Shown here piece after piece: positions 17,876 through 26,359 of a DNA stretch of 62,617 bases (positions within the stretch are counted from its first letter, which is position 1; every line of letters starts with the position of its first letter). Both the position numbers and the translations under genes were made by a program. The stretch spans positions 1 through 62,617 of the forward strand of contig CBDAFL010000005.1 in NCBI GenBank assembly GCA_965195225.1, written 5' to 3'. The DNA is from JAHIKV01 sp965195225 (GTDB lineage Bacteria; Planctomycetota; Planctomycetia; Pirellulales; Thermoguttaceae). The notes under the pieces were generated by a model. The model did not search any database and was not told the origin of the DNA. It saw nothing but the letters and a program-made list of their open reading frames with translations.

Positions 17876-18964
17876 TTATGGGTCGAGCGACACCTTCACC
17901 CTGTCGGCCATGCTCCCCATCAAGGCGAAAACGCGGGGATCAATCGAGTCGGGTATGAACCGCACCGAGCCGTCGGCCATGCCGAAGTGGGCGCCGCCCG
18001 AATGTTCGCTGCCGGGCGAGCCGAAAAAACGGTTGTTCATCAGCTTTCCCTCGCCGGGCCGTGCCACGGGTTCCAACTTGTTGCTGTCGTAACGGACCAT
18101 CGCCCCGGTGGTAAACAGTGTGGCGGGACCGCCGATCGCCCAGCCGTCCTTGCTGCCGGGCGTAATGTCCGTGATCCGCTGTAACTCGCCGGTCATGATG
18201 GTGTTCGACGAGCCGTCGCGGATTTCATCGAACGTGGTGCTGACGTTGACCCGCCCAAAGATGCCCCAGCGTTTTGCCTCGGTATCGTCCTCGGCGGTAA
18301 ATGGTTCTGGGTAGAAGTTTGGCTCGTAGAAGGTCGAGGCGTCGCAGAGGTTGTAGCTGGTCTTGAGCGTGAACGCCGCGTGTCGACCCGCGCACCCGCC
18401 GTAGTCGGTCCCCCCGCCCGGCCACCAAGGAGCAAGCATCGTTGACTTATCTTCCGGACGAAGGTCGGTTCGCCGGGTTGGACAGTAGAATCCGTTGCAG
18501 TCCAAGACTGTCAGCCCTGGAGTATCTTGCGTCCCTGCATTGCCGGCAGGGCTCCAGCAACCCTCCGTAGTCCCAGGCAATACTCCCCGAGCCCATGGAT
18601 TGGCAGTACTATCACCCTCGATATATGGCATAATGCACAACAAGAAACTGGTGCCGTGAGATCCTGGTTCAGTTTGTCCGGCCTCAGCCCAAACGTCGTA
18701 CTGGTTGCCGGGCGAGATCGGTTCAGACGAGCAGATCGTTCCGGGCGGAAACATTCCAAATGCTAGATGATAGTTGTGTAATGCCAGGCCGATCTGCTTC
18801 AGATTGTTCGGGCATACCATTCGCCGAGCTCTCACGCGACTGGTGTTGACAGCCGATAGTAGCAGCATAGTCACAACGCCGCAGATAACGATCACAATCA
18901 GCGCGTCGGTCCAGGAAAATCCGCCGCGCGACGCTTGGCCGTCGAGATTTATTCGCCGATCCAT
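17876..18964 (-). CDS. DUF1559 prepilin-like protein, tandem copy 3
   Basis: 362 residues. N-terminus MDRRINLDGQASRGGFSWTD then a hydrophobic stretch; CPNNLKQIGLALHNYHLAFG is the DUF1559 signature. The C-terminus has HSGGAHFGMADGSVRFI (H-X9-DG-like). The mature +5 position is Asp (GFSWTD) rather than Glu. AAAGGGAGGGAG precedes the ATG, and this leader is shared with the next two genes. Last of three tandem paralogs transcribed leftward, very similar from about residue 150 onward. Confidence 0.87.
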   Translation of the reverse strand: MDRRINLDGQASRGGFSWTDALIVIVICGVVTMLLLSAVNTSRVRARRMVCPNNLKQIGLALHNYHLAFGMFPPGTICSSEPISPGNQYDVWAEAGQTEPGSHGTSFLLCIMPYIEGDSTANPWARGVLPGTTEGCWSPAGNAGTQDTPGLTVLDCNGFYCPTRRTDLRPEDKSTMLAPWWPGGGTDYGGCAGRHAAFTLKTSYNLCDASTFYEPNFYPEPFTAEDDTEAKRWGIFGRVNVSTTFDEIRDGSSNTIMTGELQRITDITPGSKDGWAIGGPATLFTTGAMVRYDSNKLEPVARPGEGKLMNNRFFGSPGSEHSGGAHFGMADGSVRFIPDSIDPRVFALMGSMADRVKVSLDP

Positions 18965-18993
18965 GATTCTCCCTCCCTTTGATTGGATTTGTT

Positions 18994-20061
18994 TCAGTCG
19001 TCGGGCGACACTTCCTCACCGTCGGCCATGCTCCCCATCAAGGCGAAAATGCGGGGGTCCATCGAGTCGGAAATCCACCTTACCGAGCCGTCGGCCATGC
19101 CGAAATGGGCACCGCCCGAATGTTCGCTGCCGGGCGAGCCGAAAAAACGGTTGTTCATCAGCTTTCCCTCGCCGGGCTGTGCCACGGGTTCCAACTTGTT
19201 GCCGTCGTAACGGACCATCGCCCCGGTGGTGAACAGCGTGGCGGGGCCGCCGATCGCCCAGCCGTCCTTGCTGCCGGGCGTGATGTCCGTGATCCGCTGC
19301 AACTCGCCGGTCATGATGGTGCTCGACGTGCCGTCGCGGATTTCGTCGAACTTGGTGCTGACGTTTACCCGCCCGAATATGCCCCAGCGTTTCTTCTCGG
19401 GGTCATCGTCGGCAGTAAACGGCTCGGGGTAATAGCTCGGCTCGTAGTGGGTCGAGGCGTCGCAGAGGTTGTAGCCTGTCCCCAGCGTGAAGGCGGCGTG
19501 TCTGCCCACGCAGCCACCGTAGTCGGTCCCACCGCCCGGCCACGAAGGCGAAAGCATCATCGCCTTATCTTCCGGGCGAAAGCCGTTTCGTCGAGTTGGA
19601 CAGTAAAAACCGTTTATATTCACGTTCGCCGACTCATAATTGCTGCCCCATCCCCCTCTGGAAGGCTCTGTGCTGGAAATGCCGTTGGTGAAATCCCATG
19701 TCCTCATGCCGCTTTCAATGAACGGCAAGATTCGATGCAGTAAGCTGGTGCCGTAAGACCCCGGCCCGGTTTGTGCTGCCTCGGCCCACACGTCGTACTG
19801 GTTGCCCGGTGCGATGGGATCGGTGCCGCAGATCGTGCCGGGCGGCAGCACCTTGTTCGCCTGGGCGTAGTTGTGCAGCGACAAGCCAATCTGCTTCAGA
19901 TTGTTTCTACATTGAATCCGTCGGGCGGGCTCGCGGCTGGCGCCAACCGCCGGCAGCAGCAGCGCGACCAAAACGCCGACGATGATGATAACGGCCAGCA
20001 ATTCCCACCAAGTCAACCCACTGCGGGACGGCTCGCCATCGAGAGTAATTCGCCGATCCAT
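18994..20061 (-). CDS. DUF1559 prepilin-like protein, tandem copy 2
   Basis: 355 residues. The N-terminus SRSGLTWWELLAVIIIVGVLVALLLPAV retains Glu at +5 after the Gly and the LLLPAV core, so it is the most pilin-like of the three tandem copies. CRNNLKQIGLSLHNYAQANK and a C-terminal HSGGAHFGMADGSVRWI follow. It is separated by only about 30 bp from each neighbour, with the same AAAGGGAGGGAG leader, so the three probably form an operon created by tandem duplication. Confidence 0.88.
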   Translation of the reverse strand: MDRRITLDGEPSRSGLTWWELLAVIIIVGVLVALLLPAVGASREPARRIQCRNNLKQIGLSLHNYAQANKVLPPGTICGTDPIAPGNQYDVWAEAAQTGPGSYGTSLLHRILPFIESGMRTWDFTNGISSTEPSRGGWGSNYESANVNINGFYCPTRRNGFRPEDKAMMLSPSWPGGGTDYGGCVGRHAAFTLGTGYNLCDASTHYEPSYYPEPFTADDDPEKKRWGIFGRVNVSTKFDEIRDGTSSTIMTGELQRITDITPGSKDGWAIGGPATLFTTGAMVRYDGNKLEPVAQPGEGKLMNNRFFGSPGSEHSGGAHFGMADGSVRWISDSMDPRIFALMGSMADGEEVSPDD

Positions 20062-20090
20062 GATTCTCCCTCCCTTTGATTGGATTTGTT

Positions 20091-21176
20091 TCAGTCGTCG
20101 AGCGACACTTCCTCACCGTCGGCCATGCTCCCCATCAAGGCGAAAATGCGGGGATCAATCGAGTCGGCTATGAACCGCACTGAGCCGTCGCCCATGCCGA
20201 ATTGGGCGCCGCACGGATGTTCGCTGCCGGGCGAGCCGAAAAAGTGGTTGTTCATCAGCTTTCCCTCGCCGGGCCGTGCCACGAATTCCAGCTTGTTGCC
20301 GTCGTAACGGACCATCGCCCCGGTGGTGAACAATGTGGCGGGACCGCCGATCGCCCAGCCGTCCTTGCTGCCGGGCGTGATGTCCGTGATCCGCTGCAAT
20401 TCGCCGGTCATGATCGTATTCGACGTGCCGTCGCGGATTTCACTGAACGTGGTGCTGACGTTTACCCGCCCAAAGATGCCCCAGCGCTTCTCTTCGGTGT
20501 CGTCCTCGGCGGTGAACGGCTCAGGGTAGAAGTTCGGCTCGTAGAAGGTCGAGGCGTCGCAGAGGTTGTAGCCGGTGTTGAGCGTAAAGGCGGCGTGTCT
20601 GCCCGCGCAACCGCCGTAGTCGGTCCCCCCGCCGGTCCACGAAGGAGAAAGCAACATCGCTTTATCTTCCCCGCGAATGTCCCATCGCCGGGTCGGGCAG
20701 TAGAATCCCTTGACGTCTGTTCCGGCAATATCATAATTGCTGGACAAATCATTTTCGCTGGGATCATTGCTGGAAATGCCGACAGCGAAATTCCAATTCT
20801 TGGCTATGTTGTCCCCTTCGATGAAGGGCATGATGCGCAGCAGAAAACTTGTGCCGTGAAACCCCGGTCCCGATTGTGCGGCCTCGGCCCAAACGTCGTA
20901 TTGGTTGCCCGGCTCGATGGGGTCGGTGGAGCAGATCGTGCCGGGTGGAAACACTCTGTGCGCCTGTGCGTAGTTGTGAATGGCCAGACCGATCTGCTTC
21001 AGATTGTTTCTACATTGAATCCGTCGAGGGGCCCCGCGGGAGCCTCCACGGTTAGCGGTAAGCATTGGCAGCAGCAGCATGATTATGAAACCACATACGA
21101 CGACCAAAATCAACGTATCTGTCCGTGAAAACCCGCGGCGGGACGGCTTGCCATCGAGAGTAATTCGCCAATCCAT
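20091..21176 (-). CDS. DUF1559 prepilin-like protein, tandem copy 1
   Basis: Start placed at ATG 21176 (MDWRITLDGKPSRRGFSRTD), which carries the same AAAGGGAGGGAG leader as copies 2 and 3; the frame is open to 21293 but that extension is not conserved. About 361 residues. The +5 position is Asp (GFSRTD). CRNNLKQIGLAIHNYAQAHR and HPCGAQFGMGDGSVRFI mark the family. First gene of the tandem triplet. Confidence 0.87.
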   Translation of the reverse strand: MDWRITLDGKPSRRGFSRTDTLILVVVCGFIIMLLLPMLTANRGGSRGAPRRIQCRNNLKQIGLAIHNYAQAHRVFPPGTICSTDPIEPGNQYDVWAEAAQSGPGFHGTSFLLRIMPFIEGDNIAKNWNFAVGISSNDPSENDLSSNYDIAGTDVKGFYCPTRRWDIRGEDKAMLLSPSWTGGGTDYGGCAGRHAAFTLNTGYNLCDASTFYEPNFYPEPFTAEDDTEEKRWGIFGRVNVSTTFSEIRDGTSNTIMTGELQRITDITPGSKDGWAIGGPATLFTTGAMVRYDGNKLEFVARPGEGKLMNNHFFGSPGSEHPCGAQFGMGDGSVRFIADSIDPRIFALMGSMADGEEVSLDD

Positions 21177-21283
21177 GATTCTCCCTCCCTTTGAATGGTT
21201 CAGGCCCCAACCGCAACGGACCGCATTTTGCCACAACGGCGAAAAAACGTCCAGACTGGGAATGGACCTATCCCCTTCCGCAA

Positions 21284-21325
21284 ACCCCCTCACCCCCTGC
21301 CCCTCTCCCGCAAGCGGGAGAGGGG
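21284..21325. repeat. Hairpin repeat, family E, at end of sigma-54 activator gene
   Basis: CCCCTCTCCCG and CGGGAGAGGGG flank CAAG, preceded by CTCACCCCCTG. It lies just past the stop (21328) of the sigma-54 activator on the minus strand, so it could also act as its terminator, although no U-tract follows. Confidence 0.6.
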
Positions 21326-21327
21326 AG

Positions 21328-22656
21328 TTATTCGATCCCCAGCGACTTGATCTTGCGGAAGAGTGTGCTGGGGTTGATGCCCAATTGTCGGGCGGCGGCC
21401 GCGCGGTTGCCGTCGTTGCGCCGCAAGGCGTCGGCGATCAACAGCCGCTCCATCGCCTGCAACGTCATGCCGGCAAGATTCGGCGACTGTTCCGCCGTGG
21501 CTCCGCGCAACTGCGGCGGCAGGTGGGCCGGCTCGATCAACGCGCCCCGGCAAAGCACAAAGGCGTGTTCGATGATGTTTTCCAACTCGCGGACGTTGCC
21601 CGGATAGTCGTGCTCCATCAGCAGGGCAAGCACCTCGTCCGAGAGGCCCGCGATGTCCTTGCCCTGCAAGCGGTTGAATTTGGCGATGAAATGCTCGGCC
21701 AGCAGCGGGATGTCCTCTCGCCGGTCGCGCAGCGAGGGCAGCTTCAGCCGGATGACGTGGATGCGATAGAAGAGATCCTCGCGGAACGTTCCTTTCTCGA
21801 CCAGCGCGGCCAGGTCTTTGTTCGTGGCGGCGATCAGCCGGACGTCGGTCTCGATCGGCTCGACGCCGCCGAGCGGCTCGTACATCCGTTCTTGCAAGAC
21901 GCGCAGCAGCCGGGCCTGCATGGCCGGCGAGACGTCGCCGATCTCGTCCAGAAAGAGCGTGCCGCCGTCGGCCAGGGCGAACCGGCCGGGCTTGTCCTTC
22001 CGCGCGTCGGTAAACGCCCCGGCCTTGTAGCCGAACAATTCGGACTCGAGCAACGTGTCGGGCAATGCCGCGCAGTTGACCGCTACGAACCGCTTCTTGC
22101 GGCGGCCGGAAAGGTTGTGTATTGCCCGGGCAAAAAGTTCCTTACCCGTCCCGCTGGCCCCCTCGATCATCACCGAGCTGCCGCTCTCGGCGATCCGCGG
22201 CACAAGCTCGAACACCTGGCGCATTGCCCGGCTGCGTCCGACGATGTCGCCGAAGCTGTATCCGGCCTCGATTTCCTTGCGGAGATCCTCGACCAGACTC
22301 AGGTCGCGGAAGGTCTCGACGCCGCCGAGGACGTTTCCCTCGGCGTCCCGGAAGACGGCGGTGGAGATGCTGATCGGCACACGGTTTCCGCGGGCGTCGA
22401 GGATGTAGATTGCCCTATTGACGATCGGCCGGCCGGTTTTCAGCGTTTCGCGCAGCGCGCAGGCGGTTTCGCAGATACTCGCGCGAAAGACCTCGCAACA
22501 GGGCTGCCCGACGGCCTGTTCGCGTTTCACGCCGGTGATCCGCTCGGCGGCGCGGTTGAAGGAGGTGATCCGCCACCGGTCGTCAACGGTGAACACACCG
22601 TCATTGATCGAATCCAGGATAACGTCTCGACTATTCGCCGCGCACATACCAGGCAT
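21328..22656 (-). CDS. Sigma-54-dependent PAS-AAA+-Fis transcriptional activator
   Basis: About 442 residues from ATG 22656 (an upstream in-frame start at 22743 adds 29 unlikely residues). PAS domain about 10-120 (ILDSINDGVFTVDDRWRITSFNRAAERITG) with a Cys cluster C-C-x7-C-x3-C (PCCEVFRASICETACA). The AAA+ domain has Walker A GASGTGKELFARAIH, the sigma-54 loop GAFTDA (variant of GAFTGA), Walker B GGTLFLDEIGD and the R-finger region. A C-terminal Fis-type HTH reads NRAAAARQLGINPSTLFRKIKSLG. The Cys-rich PAS suggests a redox, metal or Fe-S sensor. Targets unknown; hydrogenase or selenium genes nearby are candidates only by proximity. Confidence 0.93.
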   Translation of the reverse strand: MPGMCAANSRDVILDSINDGVFTVDDRWRITSFNRAAERITGVKREQAVGQPCCEVFRASICETACALRETLKTGRPIVNRAIYILDARGNRVPISISTAVFRDAEGNVLGGVETFRDLSLVEDLRKEIEAGYSFGDIVGRSRAMRQVFELVPRIAESGSSVMIEGASGTGKELFARAIHNLSGRRKKRFVAVNCAALPDTLLESELFGYKAGAFTDARKDKPGRFALADGGTLFLDEIGDVSPAMQARLLRVLQERMYEPLGGVEPIETDVRLIAATNKDLAALVEKGTFREDLFYRIHVIRLKLPSLRDRREDIPLLAEHFIAKFNRLQGKDIAGLSDEVLALLMEHDYPGNVRELENIIEHAFVLCRGALIEPAHLPPQLRGATAEQSPNLAGMTLQAMERLLIADALRRNDGNRAAAARQLGINPSTLFRKIKSLGIE

Positions 22657-22779
22657 ATTCCCCAAAAGGCGTTCAGAACGGCCGTTTCCGCCGGCCGATT
22701 GCATACTCCACTTTAACAGAAGAACGGCGGTCGAGCCAGACACAGAAAAACTTTGACCGTCTGAGACTAAAGGCTCTGG

Positions 22780-23283
22780 TTAGTCTTTGAAACCGGGCCA
22801 TAAATCCTCGGGCAAAACGCCGATCGCTTCCGCGAGACGGCGTACGGTACGACGTTGCGGGCGGCACTGCCGGTTGAGCATATTGGAAATTGCCGATTGG
22901 CCAACACCGATCTTCGCGGCAAGTTGTTCTTGAGTTATCCCTTGCTTCTTCATCGCGTTTCGCAACCGGGCCGCAAATATCTCCTCTTCCCGGTCCATCT
23001 CCTCCAAAATAGTTCGCGCTTCATCGGAATACCCTGCTCCGAATTGTTCAGAATCCTCAAGGTCCAAGCCTAGTTTTCCGTCGTGAGGATTTGGGAAAAG
23101 AGCATCGGCAAGGGTAGTCAAAGTCATGTTGCGATCACTTTCATCCGTGTTTGGATCGTTCACAATCTCCAACATACCGCGAATCCCTGTTTGGATTTCG
23201 TCGCTGCACTCCAAGTAAGCGCGCAAAAACTTTGCTGCTTGCAGGAGGGTTAGCTGTTCGATCTCGCAATTAAGGACTGCCAT
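22780..23283 (-). CDS. XRE-family HTH antitoxin-like protein (HigA-like)
   Basis: 167 residues. The C-terminal HTH is LRNAMKKQGITQEQLAAKIGVGQSAISNMLNRQCRPQRRTVRRLAEAIG; the N-terminal 100 residues are helical and acidic. GAGGTGAG lies 6 nt before ATG. It follows the toxin-like gene by 84 bp on the same strand, the toxin-first order typical of HigBA modules. Probably represses its own operon through the HTH (inferred). Confidence 0.82.
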   Translation of the reverse strand: MAVLNCEIEQLTLLQAAKFLRAYLECSDEIQTGIRGMLEIVNDPNTDESDRNMTLTTLADALFPNPHDGKLGLDLEDSEQFGAGYSDEARTILEEMDREEEIFAARLRNAMKKQGITQEQLAAKIGVGQSAISNMLNRQCRPQRRTVRRLAEAIGVLPEDLWPGFKD

Positions 23284-23367
23284 AAATTCTCACCTCTAGC
23301 ATGTGGTTAACAGATTTTTCATACTTCGGTCGTTCAATTTCGGTCGATTGTTCAGAGCTTCATCGGT

Positions 23368-23814
23368 TCAAGGTTCGGGGGTTAAGGGGTTGTGGTAGAA
23401 TCGTTCGAGGATGAGTTTACGTCTGAAATCAAAGTTTGCGATTTGTGCCGTCGAAAAATCATCGCGTTTTTTCTGGATCACCGACAAGACCCACAGCACG
23501 GGCGGTTTGGTCTTGATGGGAGGCACATAAAAAATTACTCGTAAGTTGTCGCAGTCTCCAATCCTGTCATGTATTCGCAATTCGCCAATCCGTTTGCGTG
23601 GTAGCGACCTTATCCAACTCCAATCGAGGTCCAACACCTGCCCTTCCGTGTCTTCGGGGCGACATTCCGGCCAGAATCGCAACTTTAGGGTGTGCCGCCG
23701 CAGTTCCATCCGATCCCGCGTTTTCGGAAACAATCTCTGGGCTTCCTGAAAAGCCCACCTGCCGGCCCGCACTCGATGGGTGCCCGTCAGGTTACCAGAT
23801 AGCTCATCAACCAT
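23368..23814 (-). CDS. RelE/HigB-like toxin candidate
   Basis: 148 residues. The C-terminal part IGELRIHDRIGDCDNLRVIFYVPPI, VLWVLSVIQKKRDDFSTAQI resembles RelE/HigB-type (Gp49-like) toxins: R-I-x-Y/F-x-x, a hydrophobic strand, then Q-K-K. AAAGGCG precedes the start. Toxin would be an mRNA interferase and the downstream XRE protein its antitoxin. The N-terminal half is not recognised, so a non-toxin paralog is possible. Confidence 0.68.
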   Translation of the reverse strand: MVDELSGNLTGTHRVRAGRWAFQEAQRLFPKTRDRMELRRHTLKLRFWPECRPEDTEGQVLDLDWSWIRSLPRKRIGELRIHDRIGDCDNLRVIFYVPPIKTKPPVLWVLSVIQKKRDDFSTAQIANFDFRRKLILERFYHNPLTPEP

Positions 23815-24069
23815 GATTCGCCTTTCTGTATATCACATACTCTGCATCGCCACCCTAATAATTATCACATAAACAGCCATATGTCAAGGGGAATATCACA
23901 CAAAACCCGGCTTACACCACAGAAACGGGGGGGTGTGGCGATTATTGCGTCATGGCCACAAGTAGTATACATCGGGAGAGGTACAACCATGCCTTCTTGA
24001 AAGCCCGGGCTTGTTTTTACCTGCCTTGGCAGCTTCCACACCGAAAGGGAACGCCCGATGGCTACTTCA

Positions 24070-25608
24070 TTAAAAACGGCGGCAGGCCACTTTTCGCAGA
24101 ATCCGTTCCGCGGCCAGTTCGCCGCCGTGGATGCAGTCGGGGATGCCGACGCCGCGATAGGCGTTGCCGGCCAGTTGCAGATTGGGCAACGCCGCCGCGT
24201 GGGCCTCGATCTCCGCGACCAGCTCCTTGTGGCCGACGTGATACTGCGGCATGGTCGCCGGCCAATGGGCGATCCGGCAAAAACAAGGCTCGCCGCGAAT
24301 ATGCAGCAGCCGCGACAGCTCGTCGAGCACCAGCGGCAACAAGCGGTCGTCGTCCATCTCGGCCAACTCCGGCCGGCGGGCGCCGCCGACGAATACCCGC
24401 AGCAACTCCTTCCCATCGGGTGCCCGATGCGGATATTTCCGGCTGCTGAAGCTGCACGCCAGGATCGGACTCCGCTCGACGGCCGGCACCACGACGCCCA
24501 TCCCGTCCAGCGGGTGGCCGATCCGGTCGGACTCGTAACCGAGCGAGACGATGGCCGTGCCGGAGTGGTCGATCGAGGCCAATCGGGCGGCGAGCGTCGC
24601 GTCAATCGGCTGCAACAGCTTCGCCGTAACCGGCGAGGGCGTGGCGAGGACGAGGGCGTCGAAGGATGAAGGATGAAGGATGAGGGATGAAGGATGAGGG
24701 ATGAGGGATGAGGAATGAGCCGACGATTCGGAAGCCTTAACGGCGCTGGCGGCACATTCATCATTCATCATTCCGCATTCATCATTTTCTTCCGTCCAAA
24801 CCCGCCAGCCGTCGCCGTGGCGTTCGATTCGGGTTGCCGCGGTGTTGACTTGAACCGTGTCGGCCGGCAGACGAGAGACGATTCTTTCGACCAGACTCGA
24901 TAGTCCGTCGCGGAGGGTGACGAACATGCTGTAGCGCGCGCCGCTCTCGCGGCCGGCGCGGGGGCGGTTCTTCATCTGGCGTCGCATCGCGCGGATCAGG
25001 CTGCCGTGGTCCCGCTCCATCTCGCGGAAGCGTGGAAGCGTGGCCAACACGCTGAGCTTCTCCATGTCGGCGGCGTAGACCGCGCCGACCAACGGCTCGA
25101 CCAGCCGGTCGAAGGCCTCGCGTCCCAGCCGTCGGCGGACAAACGCCGCCATGCTCTCGTCGGCCTCGTCGCGGCGCGGCGGAATGAGATACTCGACGCC
25201 CGCGCGGATTTTGCCCAGCGGACTGAGTATCCCGGTGACGGCCAGCGGCCAGAGCCGCGTCGGGGCCATCATCAGAAAACCGTCGGGCAAGAGATGCATT
25301 CGCCCACGCCGAACGACGAACGTGCGTCGATAGGCCGGGTTGGTCTGGACGAGTTGATCTTCCAGCCCTAGCCGCCGGCAGAGATTCAGCCCCCAGGGGA
25401 CGGTCGTAATGAAGTTGTCGGCGCTCTGCTCGACCTGAAAGCCGTCTTCATGCGTGGTGGACAGAACGCCGCCGGGGCGTGGTCCGGCCTCCAGCAGCGT
25501 CACCGAGCAGCGTGGATCGAGTTCGACCATCCGGTGCGCGGCTGCCAGCCCGGCAATGCCGCCGCCGATGACCGCAATGCGTCGGGGCTGGTGTTCTTGC
25601 TGACCCAT
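24070..25608 (-). CDS. hemG: Protoporphyrinogen/coproporphyrinogen oxidase (HemY/HemG type)
   Basis: 512 residues. FAD-binding N-terminus RIAVIGGGIAGLAAAHRM with E-A-x-x-R-x-G-G (LLEAGPRPGGVL). Family segments: SADNFITT, LVEPLVGAVYAADMEKLSV and the C-terminal LAGNAYRGVGIPDCIHGGELAAERI. Oxidises (copro)protoporphyrinogen late in heme synthesis with O2, yielding H2O2, which is notable beside anaerobic-type genes. Residues about 275-316 (NDECGMMNDEC... to HPSSLILHPSS) are a low-complexity insert encoded by heptamer repeats (24661-24786) and absent from family prototypes. It sits before the strand VLATPSP, so it likely loops out. Confidence 0.9.
   Translation of the reverse strand: MGQQEHQPRRIAVIGGGIAGLAAAHRMVELDPRCSVTLLEAGPRPGGVLSTTHEDGFQVEQSADNFITTVPWGLNLCRRLGLEDQLVQTNPAYRRTFVVRRGRMHLLPDGFLMMAPTRLWPLAVTGILSPLGKIRAGVEYLIPPRRDEADESMAAFVRRRLGREAFDRLVEPLVGAVYAADMEKLSVLATLPRFREMERDHGSLIRAMRRQMKNRPRAGRESGARYSMFVTLRDGLSSLVERIVSRLPADTVQVNTAATRIERHGDGWRVWTEENDECGMMNDECAASAVKASESSAHSSSLIPHPSSLILHPSSFDALVLATPSPVTAKLLQPIDATLAARLASIDHSGTAIVSLGYESDRIGHPLDGMGVVVPAVERSPILACSFSSRKYPHRAPDGKELLRVFVGGARRPELAEMDDDRLLPLVLDELSRLLHIRGEPCFCRIAHWPATMPQYHVGHKELVAEIEAHAAALPNLQLAGNAYRGVGIPDCIHGGELAAERILRKVACRRF
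24661..24786. repeat. Heptamer-repeat insertion in hemG
   Basis: Eight GGATGAR heptamers form the left arm; AATGATG-type heptamers (on the minus strand) form the right arm around a non-repetitive centre. The right arm is identical at 30 of 31 positions to 54300-54330 inside the second hydA. In frame throughout. Confidence 0.88.
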
Positions 25609-25672
25609 GCCGCCATTGTAACCGCGAAAGCAGCGGATGGGCAGTGAGGAGAAAAATGGATTAAGACGCGAG

Positions 25673-26038
25673 TCACTCGGACTCGAGCCATTCCATCGCG
25701 TCGTCGAGATCGGCGTAAGGATAGTGGCGGACTTCGGCCGAGACGAAATGCTTTGCCAGCGTCTTCGCCATTGAGCCCATCGAACTGTCGGTGACCAGCG
25801 CCACGCGTTCGACCTTCTGATGGTGGTCGCGGATGAAACGGATGTGGGCCGTTAGGCCCGCAAAACTTTCCCAGCCGGGGAATTCCTTGGAGTGAATCAA
25901 CAGGCCGTGGACAGTGGGATGCTCGACCAGATAGGCGTCTACCGTTTCGCTCAGGCTGCGAAAATCTCCAGACGACAGCGACGAGATCGGCTCGACGACC
26001 ACTATCCCCTTGTCCTCTATTATTCGATGCTCGATCAT
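25673..26038 (-). CDS. SpoIIAA-like (STAS-fold) protein
   Basis: 121 residues. MIEHRIIEDKGIVVVEPISSLSSGDFRSL, VHGLLIHSKEFPGWESFAGLTAHIRFIRDHH and RVALVTDSSMGSMAKTLAKHFV match the SpoIIAA-like family (PF11964 type). Cytosolic; these fold like anti-sigma-factor antagonists but lack the standard phosphorylatable Ser context, and their role is unclear. AAAGGAC precedes ATG. Lies 64 bp upstream of hemG in the same direction. Confidence 0.85.
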   Translation of the reverse strand: MIEHRIIEDKGIVVVEPISSLSSGDFRSLSETVDAYLVEHPTVHGLLIHSKEFPGWESFAGLTAHIRFIRDHHQKVERVALVTDSSMGSMAKTLAKHFVSAEVRHYPYADLDDAMEWLESE

Positions 26039-26359
26039 GATTTCGTCCTTTCCTCGGAAATAATATCATCCGCCCCCAGACCGGGAGCCGGTCCCTTTTC
26101 GCAGTCGAAAATCGGTTCACAGCCGATATCCCGTGCGTGAAAAGCGAGACGGCAAATCGTGAACGTGCGGCCATCCTACCTTGAGTATAGAGGATGTCAA
26201 CGGCAAAGAATGGACACGGGGGGGCAAAAAACCCGCAACTCGTTGCTGCTCAAGGAGTTGCGCCGACAAAGAATCGGCCTCCCATCGGACTGTGGAAATC
26301 GCTACACTGCTCCCCACTTTCACTACGTCTTCTAGTCTCCGGTTCGGAGGATTTTCGCC
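26039..26359. other. Divergent intergenic region
   Basis: Between the SpoIIAA-like gene (minus) and the DUF1207-type gene (plus). It carries GGAGG near 26345 as the ribosome site of the latter. No RNA gene or repeat recognised. Confidence 0.5.

Noticed and set aside
23305..23370. UGA stop of the HigB-like gene is followed by 23 more open codons
   Set aside because: No hairpin at the 12-13 nt position, no conserved composition, and the XRE ribosome site lies there. Treated as a normal stop.
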